NCBI GenBank assembly: GCA_963748385.1
Contig: CAVVIQ010000020.1
Span: forward strand, 62,001-126,000
DNA from: Rhodoblastus sp963748385
Lineage (GTDB): Bacteria; Pseudomonadota; Alphaproteobacteria; Rhizobiales; Beijerinckiaceae
Reading direction: 5' to 3'
DNA length: 64,000 nt
Part shown: one piece after another, positions 50,763 to 59,632 of the stretch
Layout: every line of letters starts with the position of its first letter
Numbering within the stretch: the first letter of the stretch is position 1
The notes under the pieces: generated by a model
What the model was told of the DNA's origin: nothing
The model's database searches: none
The model's input: the letters and a program-made list of their open reading frames with translations, nothing else
Made by a program: the position numbers and the translations under genes

Positions 50763-51851
50763 TCAAGCGGCCAGCGTCGGATAGTCGGTGTAGCCCTTGG
50801 CGCCGCCGCTGTAGAAGGTTTTGGCGTCCGGCGCATTCAGCGCGACGCCGCGGCGCAGGCGCTCGACCAGGTCGGGATTGGAGATGAACGGCCGCCCGAA
50901 GGCGACGAGTTCGGCGGCGCCCGTTTCGACCGCTTCGATCGCCAGATCCCGGCTGAAGCCGTTATTGGCGATATATGCGCCGCGAAACGCCCGGCGCAGG
51001 GCGGCGTAATCGAAGGGCGCGAAGTCGCGCGCGCCCCCGGTCGCGCCCTCGACCACATGAATATAGACGAGTTGGCGGGCGTCGAGCTGGCGGACGAGAT
51101 AGTCGAAAAGCGGCTGCGGATTGCTGTCGGAGATGTCGTTGGCCGGGCTGACCGGCGCCAGCCGGACGCCGATCCGGCTGGAGGGCCATATTCTGGCGAC
51201 CGCGTCCACGACATCGAGCGTCAGCCGGCAACGGTTCTCGATCGAACCGCCGTAGCAATCTTTGCGATGATTGGTCCCGTCCTTCTGAAACTGGTCGAGC
51301 AGATAGCCGTTGGCGGCGTGGATCTCCACCCCGTCGAAGCCGGCCGCCTTCGCGAGTTCGGCGGCGCGGGCGTAATCGGCGACGATTCCAGGGATTTCAT
51401 CGATCTCCAGCGCGCGCGGCTCCGAGGGCTCGACAAATCCTTCGGCGGTGAAGACCAGTGACTTTGCCTTGATCGCGGAGGGCGCGACCGGCGCGGCGCG
51501 GCCCGGCTGCAGATCGACATGGGAGATGCGGCCGACGTGCCAGAGCTGAATGAAAATTTTTCCGCCGGCCTCATGCACGGCGTCGGTCACGAGGCGCCAT
51601 CCCCGCGCCTGTTCCTCGGTATAAACGCCCGGCGTGTGCAAATAGCCCTGTCCCTGCCGGGAAATCTGCGAGGCCTCGCTGACGATCAGCCCGGCGCTGG
51701 CGCGCTGGCGATAATATTCGACCATCAATTCGTTGGCGGCGTCCGTCCCTGCCGTCGCCCGGGCGCGCGTCAGCGGCGCCATCACGATGCGGTTGGCGAG
51801 GCGAAGTCCGCCCAGGTCGTAGGACTGGAACAGTTTGGGTTCGGCTTGCAT
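50763..51851 (-). CDS. Old Yellow Enzyme family NADH:flavin oxidoreductase (NemA-like)
   Basis: A 362-residue FMN enzyme reducing activated alkenes, nitrate esters or N-ethylmaleimide. Core features: MAPLTRARA near residue 25, GQGYLHTPGVYT, the substrate-binding pair in GFDGVEIHAANGYLLDQF and the FMN-binding FGRPFISNPDLVERL. ATG at 51851 follows GGAGCG; the longer frame to 51944 is not supported. Physiological substrate unknown. Confidence 0.93.
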   Translation of the reverse strand: MQAEPKLFQSYDLGGLRLANRIVMAPLTRARATAGTDAANELMVEYYRQRASAGLIVSEASQISRQGQGYLHTPGVYTEEQARGWRLVTDAVHEAGGKIFIQLWHVGRISHVDLQPGRAAPVAPSAIKAKSLVFTAEGFVEPSEPRALEIDEIPGIVADYARAAELAKAAGFDGVEIHAANGYLLDQFQKDGTNHRKDCYGGSIENRCRLTLDVVDAVARIWPSSRIGVRLAPVSPANDISDSNPQPLFDYLVRQLDARQLVYIHVVEGATGGARDFAPFDYAALRRAFRGAYIANNGFSRDLAIEAVETGAAELVAFGRPFISNPDLVERLRRGVALNAPDAKTFYSGGAKGYTDYPTLAA

Positions 51852-51957
51852 GTCCGCGCTCCTGGTTTTGTGTGAAGCCGATTTACAGGCTGGACATGAG
51901 CGCGGCAATGGCCCCGCGCGCTTGGGCGCGGCAAGGCCTCTCATGCAAAAATGAAAG

Positions 51958-52200
51958 TCACTCCTGCCCGAGCGCCGAGAGATAGAGATCGAGGATTTCC
52001 TCCTCCTCGCGCCTTTTGGCGGCGTCCTGTTTGCGGATCGAGACGATTTTCCGCATGATCTTCACGTCATAACCAGTGCCCTTGGCCTCGGCGTAAATCT
52101 CCTTGATGTCGTCGGCGATCGCCTTCTTTTCCTCTTCGAGCCGCTCGATGCGCTCGATGAAACTTTTCAGATGGCCGCCGTCCAGCGTGTTCGCGCTCAT
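51958..52200 (-). CDS. gapR: GapR family (DUF2312) nucleoid-associated protein
   Basis: An 80-residue coiled-coil, DNA-binding protein. HLKSFIERIERLEEEKKAIADDIKEIYAEAKG marks the DUF2312/GapR family. Caulobacter GapR forms clamps on overtwisted DNA ahead of polymerases and aids gyrase. ATG at 52200 follows CAGGAAC; the longer upstream frame lacks support. An alphaproteobacterial marker. Confidence 0.93.
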   Translation of the reverse strand: MSANTLDGGHLKSFIERIERLEEEKKAIADDIKEIYAEAKGTGYDVKIMRKIVSIRKQDAAKRREEEEILDLYLSALGQE

Positions 52201-52262
52201 ATCGTTCCTGCGGAATGTTGGGGAATAGGGAGCGCTTGAATTGGCGCCGCGCGGCGCGGGCG

Positions 52263-53093
52263 TCAAGCGGGCGCCGGCTCCGCATCGGTCCGGGAACCAT
52301 AAAATTCGACCCGCCGCGTCTCGGGCCGGGCGAGGATCGGCGGCAGGATCCGCGCGAGACGCGCCGCCCAAGCCTCGCATTGCTCGGGCGTTTGCAGCAA
52401 ATCCTGGCGAATTTCGATCAGCGCGCCAGGCAGGCCGCGCCGGGTCGAATGTTCATACATGCTGTCGCCGCGCAACGCCCCGTCATAGGGCTCGTTGTCG
52501 CCGACGACGAGATTTTCGCCGCGCAAGGCCTCGATCAGCGGCGCAGCGAGGCGCGGATCGCTGTCCCACAGGACGCCGACCTGCCAGGGCCGCGCGCGGC
52601 CCTTGAAATACGGGGTGAAGGAATGGATTCCGAGCAGGGACGGAACGGCGCCGCGCGCCAGCGCCGCTTCGATCATCCTGGCGCAGGCGTCGCGATACGG
52701 GCGCCAGAAAGCCTCGACCCGGCGGGCGATTTCCTGCGCGCCGATTCGCGCATTGCCTGGAACGAGCGCGCCATCGGAAAGGCGCATGACCAGGGTGGGG
52801 TCGTCCTCACCGCGATTCGGATCGATCAACAGGCGAGAGAACATGGCGAGCGCTGCCGGAGCGCCGGTCAAGGCGGCGAGCCGGCGAACGACGGTCTCCA
52901 CGCCAATGTCATAGGCGATATGGCGGCAGAGCGACTCGCGCGACAGGCCGAGGCCGCCATAGGCCGGCGGCAAAGCGTTGCTGGCGTGATCGCAAAATAG
53001 GATCAGGCTATGCTCCGCCGCGCCGGCGACGACGTCAACGGGCTGAAAAGCCGGTTCGACGCCAAGAGGGGAATCATCGGAAGGGATTTTCAA
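52263..53093 (-). CDS. N-formylglutamate amidohydrolase-family protein
   Basis: A 276-residue metal-dependent amidohydrolase-like protein. The conserved LILFCDHASNALPPAYGGLGL near residue 30, FSRLLIDPNRGEDDPTL near 85, IHSFTP near 155 and the EIRQDLL region are typical of FGase (HutG-type) enzymes. A TTG at 53093 is the only good start for the full conserved domain. It lies behind gapR in the opposite operon sense; no hut genes are nearby, so the natural substrate may not be formylglutamate. Confidence 0.9.
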   Translation of the reverse strand: MKIPSDDSPLGVEPAFQPVDVVAGAAEHSLILFCDHASNALPPAYGGLGLSRESLCRHIAYDIGVETVVRRLAALTGAPAALAMFSRLLIDPNRGEDDPTLVMRLSDGALVPGNARIGAQEIARRVEAFWRPYRDACARMIEAALARGAVPSLLGIHSFTPYFKGRARPWQVGVLWDSDPRLAAPLIEALRGENLVVGDNEPYDGALRGDSMYEHSTRRGLPGALIEIRQDLLQTPEQCEAWAARLARILPPILARPETRRVEFYGSRTDAEPAPA

Positions 53094-53234
53094 GGCTGGC
53101 GTGGAATTTCAAATTTTACGGACATTGTAATGTAAATCGCATCGACGCGGTCGGGCAATATCGCTAAAAGACCCCTGCCTCAGCTGCGGAGTTCGAGAGT
53201 CAATCGCCACTTTAGGCTGAGCCGGAACGGGATT

Positions 53235-53654
53235 ATGGCAAGGACATCGGGAATTTGCGGGCTGGCCGCCGTCTTCGCCCTGGCCGCGGCTCCGGCGCAC
53301 GCCGATTTCCGCGTCTGCAACAATTCCAGCGCCCGCGTCAGCGTCGCCATCGCCTATACAGATGGGGCCGGTTGGGTGAGCGAGGGCTGGTGGAACATCA
53401 AGACCGAGCATTGCGAGACTCTGCTGCGCGGCCCGCTGGCCGCCGAATTTTACTATGCCTATGCGATGGACGAGCGCGGCGGCGAGTGGAAAGGCAAGGC
53501 CTTCATGTGCACGCGCGACCGCGAATTCCGCATCGAGGGCCGCGAAAATTGCTTTCTGCGCGGCTATGACCGGACCGGCTTTTTCGAGGTGGACACCGGC
53601 AAGGACGCGCGGAACTGGACAGTGCAGTTGACGGACCCCAATCCGACGCACTGA
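53235..53654 (+). CDS. DUF1036 exported protein
   Basis: A 139-residue secreted protein: signal peptide MARTSGICGLAAVFALAAAP with cleavage near AHA, then the DUF1036 domain (VCNNSSARVSVAIAY, GWVSEGWWNI, RTGFFEVDTG). Function unknown; very common beside pyk in Rhizobiales. Four cysteines in the mature part could form disulfides. Separated from pyk by 26 bases, so probably co-transcribed. Confidence 0.9.
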   Translation: MARTSGICGLAAVFALAAAPAHADFRVCNNSSARVSVAIAYTDGAGWVSEGWWNIKTEHCETLLRGPLAAEFYYAYAMDERGGEWKGKAFMCTRDREFRIEGRENCFLRGYDRTGFFEVDTGKDARNWTVQLTDPNPTH

Positions 53655-53680
53655 TCCCGCGACAACAAAAGGAAGTGAAA

Positions 53681-55120
53681 ATGAACAGGCGCCGCCGCCG
53701 CTGCAAAATCCTGGCCACCCTCGGTCCTGCGTCGAACGACGAGGCTTCGATCGACAAGCTCTGGCGCGCGGGCGCCGATGTGTTCCGCATTAATATGAGC
53801 CACGCCGATCCGCAGGCCATGCGCGACACCGTCGCGATGATCCGGGCGGTGGAGACGCGGGTCGGCCAGCCGATCGGCATTCTCGTCGATCTACAGGGTC
53901 CGAAATTGCGCGTCGGCTCGTTCGTCGGCGGCGGCGCGGACCTGATCGTGGGGCAGAATTTCACCTTCGATTCGGACCCGACGCCCGGCGACTCCACGCG
54001 CGTCTGCCTGCCCCATCCGGAAATCCTTCTGGCGCTGGCGCCCGGCCATAATCTGCTGATCGACGATGGCAAACTGCGGCTGCATATCGTCGAGGCCGCC
54101 ACCGACCGCGCGGTGGCGCGGGTCGACGTCGGCGGGCGCATCTCCAACCGCAAGGGCGTCAGCCTGCCCGACACGGAAATCGCGGTCGCCGCGCTGACCG
54201 CCAAGGACCGCGTCGACGCCGAGGCGGCGGTCGCGACCGGCGTGGACTGGATCGCTCTGTCCTTCGTGCAGCGCGCCGCCGACGTCCTCGAGGTCAAGCG
54301 CCTCGCCGGCGACCGCGCGCTGGTGATGGCGAAGATCGAAAAGCCGCAAGCCATATCGCGGCTCGACGAGATCATGCTGGCCGCCGACGCGCTGATGGTC
54401 GCGCGCGGCGATCTTGGCGTCGAAATGCCGCTCGAGCGCGTGCCCGGCCTGCAGAAGCGCATCACGCGCGAGAGCCGCAAGCTCGGCCGCCCGGTGGTGG
54501 TTGCGACGCAGATGCTGGAGAGCATGATCCAGGCGCCGGCGCCGACCCGCGCCGAGGTCTCCGACGTGGCGACGGCGGTGTTCGAGGGCGCCGACGCCAT
54601 CATGCTTTCGGCGGAAAGCGCCGCCGGCAAATATCCGGTCGAGTCGGTGACCATGATGAACCGCATCGCGGAAGAGATCGAACGGGACCCGGTCTATCGC
54701 TCGATCATCTCCGCCCAGCGCTCCGCGCCCGAACGCACCGGCGCCGACGCGGTGGCGGTCGCGGCGCGCGACATGGCGCAGACTCTCGATCTCAAGGCGA
54801 TCGTCGCATGGACCTCCTCGGGCGCGACGGCTTATCGCGTCGCCCGCGAGCGGCCCTTCGCGCCGGTTCTGGCGCTGACCCCCAATCGCGACACCGCGCG
54901 CCGGCTCACCGCCGTCTGGGGCGTCGACGCGGTCGTGACCAAGGACGCCGACGACCTGGACGACATGGCCGACCGCGCCTGCAAATTCGCGGTGCGCCAG
55001 GGCCTCGCCGCGCCCGGCGACCGCATCCTGATCATCGCCGGCGTGCCGTTCGGCACGCCCGGCGCGACCAATATGCTGCGCCTCGCCTTCATCGCCGACG
55101 ACGGCAAGAGGGCGGAATAG
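53681..55120 (+). CDS. pyk: Pyruvate kinase
   Basis: A 479-residue glycolytic enzyme making pyruvate and ATP from phosphoenolpyruvate and ADP. KILATLGPAS at the start, FRINMSHADP near 35, the active-site MAKIEKPQAI and VARGDLGVEMP, and the C-terminal allosteric domain are complete. ATG at 53681 has AAAGGAAG upstream; GTG at 53675 overlaps it. Convergent with argE, two bases apart. Confidence 0.97.
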   Translation: MNRRRRRCKILATLGPASNDEASIDKLWRAGADVFRINMSHADPQAMRDTVAMIRAVETRVGQPIGILVDLQGPKLRVGSFVGGGADLIVGQNFTFDSDPTPGDSTRVCLPHPEILLALAPGHNLLIDDGKLRLHIVEAATDRAVARVDVGGRISNRKGVSLPDTEIAVAALTAKDRVDAEAAVATGVDWIALSFVQRAADVLEVKRLAGDRALVMAKIEKPQAISRLDEIMLAADALMVARGDLGVEMPLERVPGLQKRITRESRKLGRPVVVATQMLESMIQAPAPTRAEVSDVATAVFEGADAIMLSAESAAGKYPVESVTMMNRIAEEIERDPVYRSIISAQRSAPERTGADAVAVAARDMAQTLDLKAIVAWTSSGATAYRVARERPFAPVLALTPNRDTARRLTAVWGVDAVVTKDADDLDDMADRACKFAVRQGLAAPGDRILIIAGVPFGTPGATNMLRLAFIADDGKRAE

Positions 55121-55122
55121 GC

Positions 55123-56298
55123 TCAGGCCGAATATTTGGCCGCGAGGCGGCGCAGGAAGGCGACGCCCTCGGCGAGCTGGGCGATGTCGATGAATTCGTC
55201 CGGCTGATGAGCCTGGTCGATGCTGCCGGGCCCGCAGATTACCGCCGGCAGTCCGATCGCCTGGAATTGTCCGGCTTCGGTGGCGTAAGGCACGGCGATG
55301 GTGTGGTTGGCTTTTGCCAGCGCCATGGCCAGGGTGGCGGCGCCCGATCGCGATTCCGCGCTCAGGCCGGGCGCCTCGGTCTCGACGAAAGTTTCGATCC
55401 GGGCGCCGGGGAAGTTCTTGAAACGCTCGGCGGCGAGCGCCGCGCAAAAAGCCTCGAATTTCTCCAGCGCGCGATTTCGCGGCGTCTCCGGCAGGCCGCG
55501 GAACTCCCAAAAAATCTCGCAGTGCCGGGCCATGATGTTGCGCGCCGTGCCGCCCTGGATGATTCCGACATGGACGGTGGAAAATGCGGGATCGAAACGC
55601 CCCTCGGGGTCGCGGTCGGTCTCGAGCTCGCGCCCGATGCGCTCCAGCGCCCCAACCAGCTCGCAGGCGACATGGACGGCGCTGACGCCGAGCCAGGGTT
55701 TGGAGGAATGGGCCTCGTGGCCGGTGACGCGGGTGCGATAGGTGGCGACGCTCTTGTGGGCGTCGGCGACCTGCATCATCGTCGGCTCGCCGATCACGGC
55801 CAAGGCGGGGCGCGGCAGGTCATGGCCGAAGCGGCCAATTGCGTCGAGGCAGCCGGCGCAGGTCGTCTCCTCGTCATAGCTCAGCAGGATATGGATCGGC
55901 TTTTTCAGCGGCGCGTCGATGAATTCCGGCGCCATGGCGAGGCAGAGCGCGTCGAAACCCTTCATGTCGCAGGTTCCCCGGCCATAAAGCCGGTCGCCGT
56001 CGCGGCGCAGGATGAAGGGCGGCGAGGTCCATTCCTGGCCGGCGACCGGCACCACATCGGTATGGCCGGACAAGACCACGCCGCCGTCGATCGACGGGCC
56101 GAAAGTGGCAAACAACGCGGCCTTGTCGCCCTCGGCGTTGGGAACGCGGACGACGCGGGCGCCGAGCCCCAGGAGGTAATCCTCGACGAAATCGATCAAT
56201 TCGAGATTGCTGCGCGAGGATTCGGTGTCGAAAGCGACCAGCCGGCCGAGCAGCGCGATCGCCCGTTCAAGCGTGGAATCGGCGGCGTCAAAGGTCAT
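55123..56298 (-). CDS. argE: Acetylornithine deacetylase
   Basis: A 391-residue M20-family zinc hydrolase that releases ornithine from N-acetylornithine. Metal ligands are in LSGHTDVVPV (near residue 78), GRGTCDMKGF, and LSYDEETTC (catalytic glutamate followed by a ligand), with GEPT and the C-terminal histidine region HQPDEF. Together with argB it supplies arginine synthesis. Other M20 enzymes are related, but the pattern fits ArgE best. Confidence 0.93.
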   Translation of the reverse strand: MTFDAADSTLERAIALLGRLVAFDTESSRSNLELIDFVEDYLLGLGARVVRVPNAEGDKAALFATFGPSIDGGVVLSGHTDVVPVAGQEWTSPPFILRRDGDRLYGRGTCDMKGFDALCLAMAPEFIDAPLKKPIHILLSYDEETTCAGCLDAIGRFGHDLPRPALAVIGEPTMMQVADAHKSVATYRTRVTGHEAHSSKPWLGVSAVHVACELVGALERIGRELETDRDPEGRFDPAFSTVHVGIIQGGTARNIMARHCEIFWEFRGLPETPRNRALEKFEAFCAALAAERFKNFPGARIETFVETEAPGLSAESRSGAATLAMALAKANHTIAVPYATEAGQFQAIGLPAVICGPGSIDQAHQPDEFIDIAQLAEGVAFLRRLAAKYSA

Positions 56299-56343
56299 GC
56301 GGATCGGTCCTCGCCTGCGGGCGGGCGGATGCGCCCGGCCCGA

Positions 56344-56736
56344 TCAGTTCAGGATGCGCCGCTCCATCGGGCTGTCGAGGGAGAAGGCCGGGATTTCGAC
56401 ATCGAAGGCGCGTCCGTTGCCGTCCACCATGCGGTAGCTTCCCGACATCAGCCCGGAGGCGGTGTTCAGGGCGCAGCCCGACGTATAGCTGAAGCTGTGG
56501 CCCGGCTCGATGATCGGAGTCTCGCCAACGACGCCTGGCCCGCGCACCGTCTCGACCCGGCCGTTGGCGTCGGTGATCCGCCAGAACCGTTCGAGCAATT
56601 GCACCTGGATGTCGCCCTGGTTGGCGATCTCGATCGTATAGGTCCAGAAAAAGCGGCCCATCCCCGGATCGCTGCGCTCGGGGGCGAAATACGGCGTGGC
56701 GGTGACCCGGATGTCGAAAGTGGTGGCGCAATACAT
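56344..56736 (-). CDS. apaG: ApaG domain protein
   Basis: A 130-residue fibronectin-like beta protein. The diagnostic YFWTYTI-like FFWTYTIEIANQGD, LLERFWRITDANGR, GPGVVGETPIIEPG and the ending region YTSGCALNTASGLMSGSY are all present. ATG at 56736 gives the normal family length. Function not firmly known; linked to metal-ion and Ap4A phenotypes in enterobacteria. Confidence 0.95.
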   Translation of the reverse strand: MYCATTFDIRVTATPYFAPERSDPGMGRFFWTYTIEIANQGDIQVQLLERFWRITDANGRVETVRGPGVVGETPIIEPGHSFSYTSGCALNTASGLMSGSYRMVDGNGRAFDVEIPAFSLDSPMERRILN

Positions 56737-56789
56737 CAGATGAATTTGCCTTGGCCGCGACGCGGCGTCGAGCGAAATTTTTGGTCCGC

Positions 56790-57011
56790 TCAGGCGGCGG
56801 GACGCGCCTGAAGCCCGCGGGCGGTCGACACGCCGACCAGCACGACAATGCCGCCGGCCTCGTTGGTCACGCGAATCTGGGCTCCGCGCGACTGGGTGGC
56901 GGCCAGGACGTCGATCTCCCGCCAGACGGCGGCCAAATTGGCGAGCCGGAGCGATTTGACATCGTGACGGGCGCCGGTCGGGTCGATCATCTGGAAATGA
57001 TAAAGCTGCAT
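56790..57011 (-). CDS. Small DUF6894-like protein
   Basis: A 73-residue protein starting MQLYHFQMIDPTGARHD, then a helix (SLRLANLAAVWREIDVLAA) and a final strand pair. This matches the short DUF6894 layout (beta-hairpin, helix, strands). Function unknown. AAAGAGA precedes the ATG at 57011. Downstream of it lies apaG. Confidence 0.6.
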   Translation of the reverse strand: MQLYHFQMIDPTGARHDVKSLRLANLAAVWREIDVLAATQSRGAQIRVTNEAGGIVVLVGVSTARGLQARPAA

Positions 57012-57250
57012 TGAGGTCTCTTTTGCGCCATGTCGTTTCGCAACGCTGGCGCTGTAACAAAACAATATGACGGTCAGATTATGGGGAAACCGAAAAATGT
57101 TTTGGGCGTTGTTTTTTCAGCTTTTGTCGTACCCAAAGCTTACGAATGCCTTAATGGGCCCTAATTACGGCGTCAATAACCGGACCCGGATAAATCATTC
57201 ATATTTCTGTTTTGGAGACCCGTTTGCTTTGACCGCAATGCAACAAAATT

Positions 57251-58459
57251 CTACGCGGCTGCGAAGGGTTTTTCCGCCGCCGCGTCCTGGCCCGGCGTGT
57301 CCGCACGCAAGAGCGGTTGCAGGAGGTGTTCGGCGAGATGGCGCACGACCGGCACGCACAGCCCGTCGCCGCATAATTCGTAAGCCGCGCCAGGCTTTTG
57401 GGGCAGAATATAAGAGTCGGGCAGCCCCATGAGCCGCGCCGCCTCGCGCGGCGACAGCAGCCGGGCGCGAATGCTTCCCTTGTAAACCTCCAGGATGGTC
57501 TGGCGCGAACTGCCGCCGCGCGGGGTGCGCAGGCAGCCGGCGAGACCGTCGAAACGAACCTCGGCCCTTTGCCGTTTCGCCCCGCTTTCGTCGATCCGGG
57601 TGCGCCGATAGACGGCGCCGACGGCGCGGGCGCCGCCCACCTGCATTTCCTCGATTTTCCGGCGATGGGCGGGCGCCATCAGCGCCAGCAGGCGCTCGAT
57701 GGCGGCGGGCGCGCGCCAGGGCGCGTCGGCCGGCGCCTCTTCGAGCAGGTCGACGAGATCGGCGTTGCGGCGCGAAGGCTCCGGCAGGCGCCACCAGATC
57801 CAGTTTTCCGCCAGCTCAATTGGCAAGGCGTCATGAGCGGCGCGCAGCGAAGAGGGGGTCCAGAGCGGCTGGGGCTGTCTCGAGATCAGGCCGCAGCCTT
57901 CACGCGCCAGAGCGGCGAACGGAGATTTTTGCAGGGCGACGAAAAAAACGCGCGGGCGGGATTGCGGGGTGAACCAGCGCGCGTCGAGGGTGAGCGCCCC
58001 GACGCGATAGCCAAGGCCGTCGAGGGTGGCGACGAGCGCGCGGAAATCGCGCCTGTCGTGGGAGGTGAGCACGCCGACCACGTTTTCCAGCACGATGGCG
58101 CGGGGGCTGCGGCCTTCGGCGCCGAGCGCCCGCATTTTTTCATGGAACAGCCAGAAGGCGCCGCTGCGGGTTTTCAACGCGTCGTCGGCCCCGCCCATGC
58201 CCTTGCCGCCGCCGGCGAGCGACAGGTCCTGGCAGGGAAAGGAAGCCCAGGCGAGATCGGCGCGGCCGGGAATTTCCCGCGCGGGAACGGCGCCGAGGTC
58301 GCCCTCGACGAAATCCGCGTCGCCCCAATTGGCGCGATAGGCGGCGGCCTTGTCCGCGTCGATGTCATTGGCGAACAGACAAGTCCAGTCATCGCCAAGG
58401 CCGAGGCGGGCCATGCCGCCGCCGGCGAAGAATTCGTAGAAAGTCAGTTTTCGGGGCAT
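57251..58459 (-). CDS. DNA (cytosine-5) methyltransferase
   Basis: A 402-residue C5-cytosine methyltransferase. Motif I FEFFAGGG-like YEFFAGGGMARLGL, motif IV FPCQDLSLAG with the catalytic cysteine, motif VI LENVVG, motif VIII SRPRVFFVAL, a variable recognition region (about 205-300), motif IX RLLSPREAARLMGLPDSY and motif X GDGLCVPVVRHLAEHL are in standard order. No restriction endonuclease gene is adjacent, so it looks solitary. The 35-base upstream neighbour is a small protein that may belong with it. The target sequence cannot be read from motifs. Confidence 0.94.
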   Translation of the reverse strand: MPRKLTFYEFFAGGGMARLGLGDDWTCLFANDIDADKAAAYRANWGDADFVEGDLGAVPAREIPGRADLAWASFPCQDLSLAGGGKGMGGADDALKTRSGAFWLFHEKMRALGAEGRSPRAIVLENVVGVLTSHDRRDFRALVATLDGLGYRVGALTLDARWFTPQSRPRVFFVALQKSPFAALAREGCGLISRQPQPLWTPSSLRAAHDALPIELAENWIWWRLPEPSRRNADLVDLLEEAPADAPWRAPAAIERLLALMAPAHRRKIEEMQVGGARAVGAVYRRTRIDESGAKRQRAEVRFDGLAGCLRTPRGGSSRQTILEVYKGSIRARLLSPREAARLMGLPDSYILPQKPGAAYELCGDGLCVPVVRHLAEHLLQPLLRADTPGQDAAAEKPFAAA

Positions 58460-58493
58460 GGAGCGGGAAGGTTTGATCGAATCATTGCCTGAA

Positions 58494-58754
58494 TCAGGTC
58501 ACAGCAGCACGATTTCCGCCAGCGGCGGCGCCTATCCGTCCCCAGGAAGCGCTCCCCGCCTGATCCATCACGCATTCGAAGGCGCGGCGCTCGGCGGTGG
58601 CGCGCCTTTCGCCGCCGTCATATTCGATCAGCGCGGCCCGCTCTTCATAAAGCTCGCGCAAATCCTCGGGCAGCAGATCGAGCAAAACGCGCCAATCGGC
58701 GGGCAGCGGCCGGGCGCCGCCGGAATGAAGGGTCAGGGAGAGGTTTCGCGTCAT
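58494..58754 (-). CDS. Small conserved-looking protein upstream of the DNA methyltransferase
   Basis: An 86-residue protein. ATG at 58754 has GGAGG five bases upstream; ATG at 58790 does not. LYEERAALIEYDGG followed by AERRAFECVMD is a helix pattern I associate with short phage- or plasmid-linked proteins of Rhizobiales, but no function is known. Same strand as the methyltransferase, 34 bases before it. Confidence 0.55.
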   Translation of the reverse strand: MTRNLSLTLHSGGARPLPADWRVLLDLLPEDLRELYEERAALIEYDGGERRATAERRAFECVMDQAGSASWGRIGAAAGGNRAAVT

Positions 58755-58849
58755 CAGCGCCTCCGGAAAAGCGTCGTCGCCAGTGTTCATGCTTTGTTCT
58801 CACACCAAAGGCAAGAGCCTACGGGATCCAGATTCGCCAGCCCCTTGCG

Positions 58850-58879
58850 TTGACTTTTTCGGGTCCATGCCCCTATAAG
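58850..58879 (+). promoter_or_regulatory. rpmH promoter
   Basis: TTGACT, 18-base spacer, TATAAG, followed by a leader of about 130 bases to the rpmH start. Both hexamers are near consensus. The octamer CGAATATG also occurs at 58958-58965 in this leader. Confidence 0.65.
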
Positions 58880-59014
58880 GCCGCTCGCGATTTTCGGCCT
58901 CGCGCCGGGATCGTTTTTGCCGTTTCAGCCGGCGGAAACAGCACGCGCGAGCCTTGACGAATATGGTGGCGTTCGGCCCGGCGGCCACACGCCAGTAATA
59001 ACCGGAGCATTCCC

Positions 59015-59149
59015 GTGAAGCGGACCTACCAGCCCTCCAAACTCGTGCGCAAGCGCCGTCACGGCTTCCGCGCCCGCATGGCCACCGTCGGCGGCCGCAA
59101 GGTTCTCAACGCCCGCCGCGCGCGCGGCCGCAAGCGCCTTTCGGCCTGA
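59015..59149 (+). CDS. rpmH: 50S ribosomal protein L34
   Basis: A 44-residue protein beginning with GTG, reading MKRTYQPSKLVRKRRHGFRA and ending GRKRLSA, which is L34. CCGGAG precedes the start by eight bases. First gene of rpmH-rnpA-yidC. Confidence 0.98.
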   Translation: MKRTYQPSKLVRKRRHGFRARMATVGGRKVLNARRARGRKRLSA

Positions 59150-59180
59150 CGCGCCGCCGCCGGCCCGACCGGCCTTCGCC

Positions 59181-59630
59181 ATGACCCGTCAGCAGGACGG
59201 CCAGAACATTTTCCCGCACGCCAAACCCGGCGTGCGTATTGGCGTTTTGCGGCTCAAAAAACGCGCCGATTTCGTCGCCGCCGCCAAGGGACGGCGCCAG
59301 CATCAGCGAAATTTCGTGCTTCAGGCGCGCGAGCGCGAACCGGCGGTCGACGACGAAACGGCCCGCGTCGGCTTCACGGTGACCAAAAAGGTCGGCAATG
59401 CGGTCGTGCGCAACCGCATCCGCCGCCGCCTGCGGGAGGTCGTAAGGCTGGCCGAGACATCGGCTTTTGCGCCCGGCTGCGACTACGTCCTGGCGGCGCG
59501 GCGCGAGGCCCTGACCGTCTCCTTCGACGAATTGCGCGGCGAATTTTTGCGCGCGCTCAAGAAAATAAATCGGGCCGGCGATGTCCGGCTTCCCAACCTG
59601 CCGGCCGGCGGCCGCAAGCAAGACAAGTAA
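59181..59630 (+). CDS. rnpA: Ribonuclease P protein component
   Basis: A 149-residue basic protein that assists the RNase P RNA in tRNA 5' maturation. The RNR signature region VGFTVTKKVGNAVVRNRIRRRLRE is clear near residues 65-88. An N-terminal extension of about 20 residues precedes the core (RLKKRADF), and the C-terminus is Lys/Arg-rich. 31 bases after rpmH and 2 bases before yidC. Confidence 0.95.
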   Translation: MTRQQDGQNIFPHAKPGVRIGVLRLKKRADFVAAAKGRRQHQRNFVLQAREREPAVDDETARVGFTVTKKVGNAVVRNRIRRRLREVVRLAETSAFAPGCDYVLAARREALTVSFDELRGEFLRALKKINRAGDVRLPNLPAGGRKQDK

Positions 59631-59632
59631 AC

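Noticed and set aside
58791..59014. Possible replication origin near rpmH
   Set aside because: No cluster of DnaA boxes was seen, and dnaA, dnaN and gidA are absent; in alphaproteobacteria oriC usually lies near hemE.
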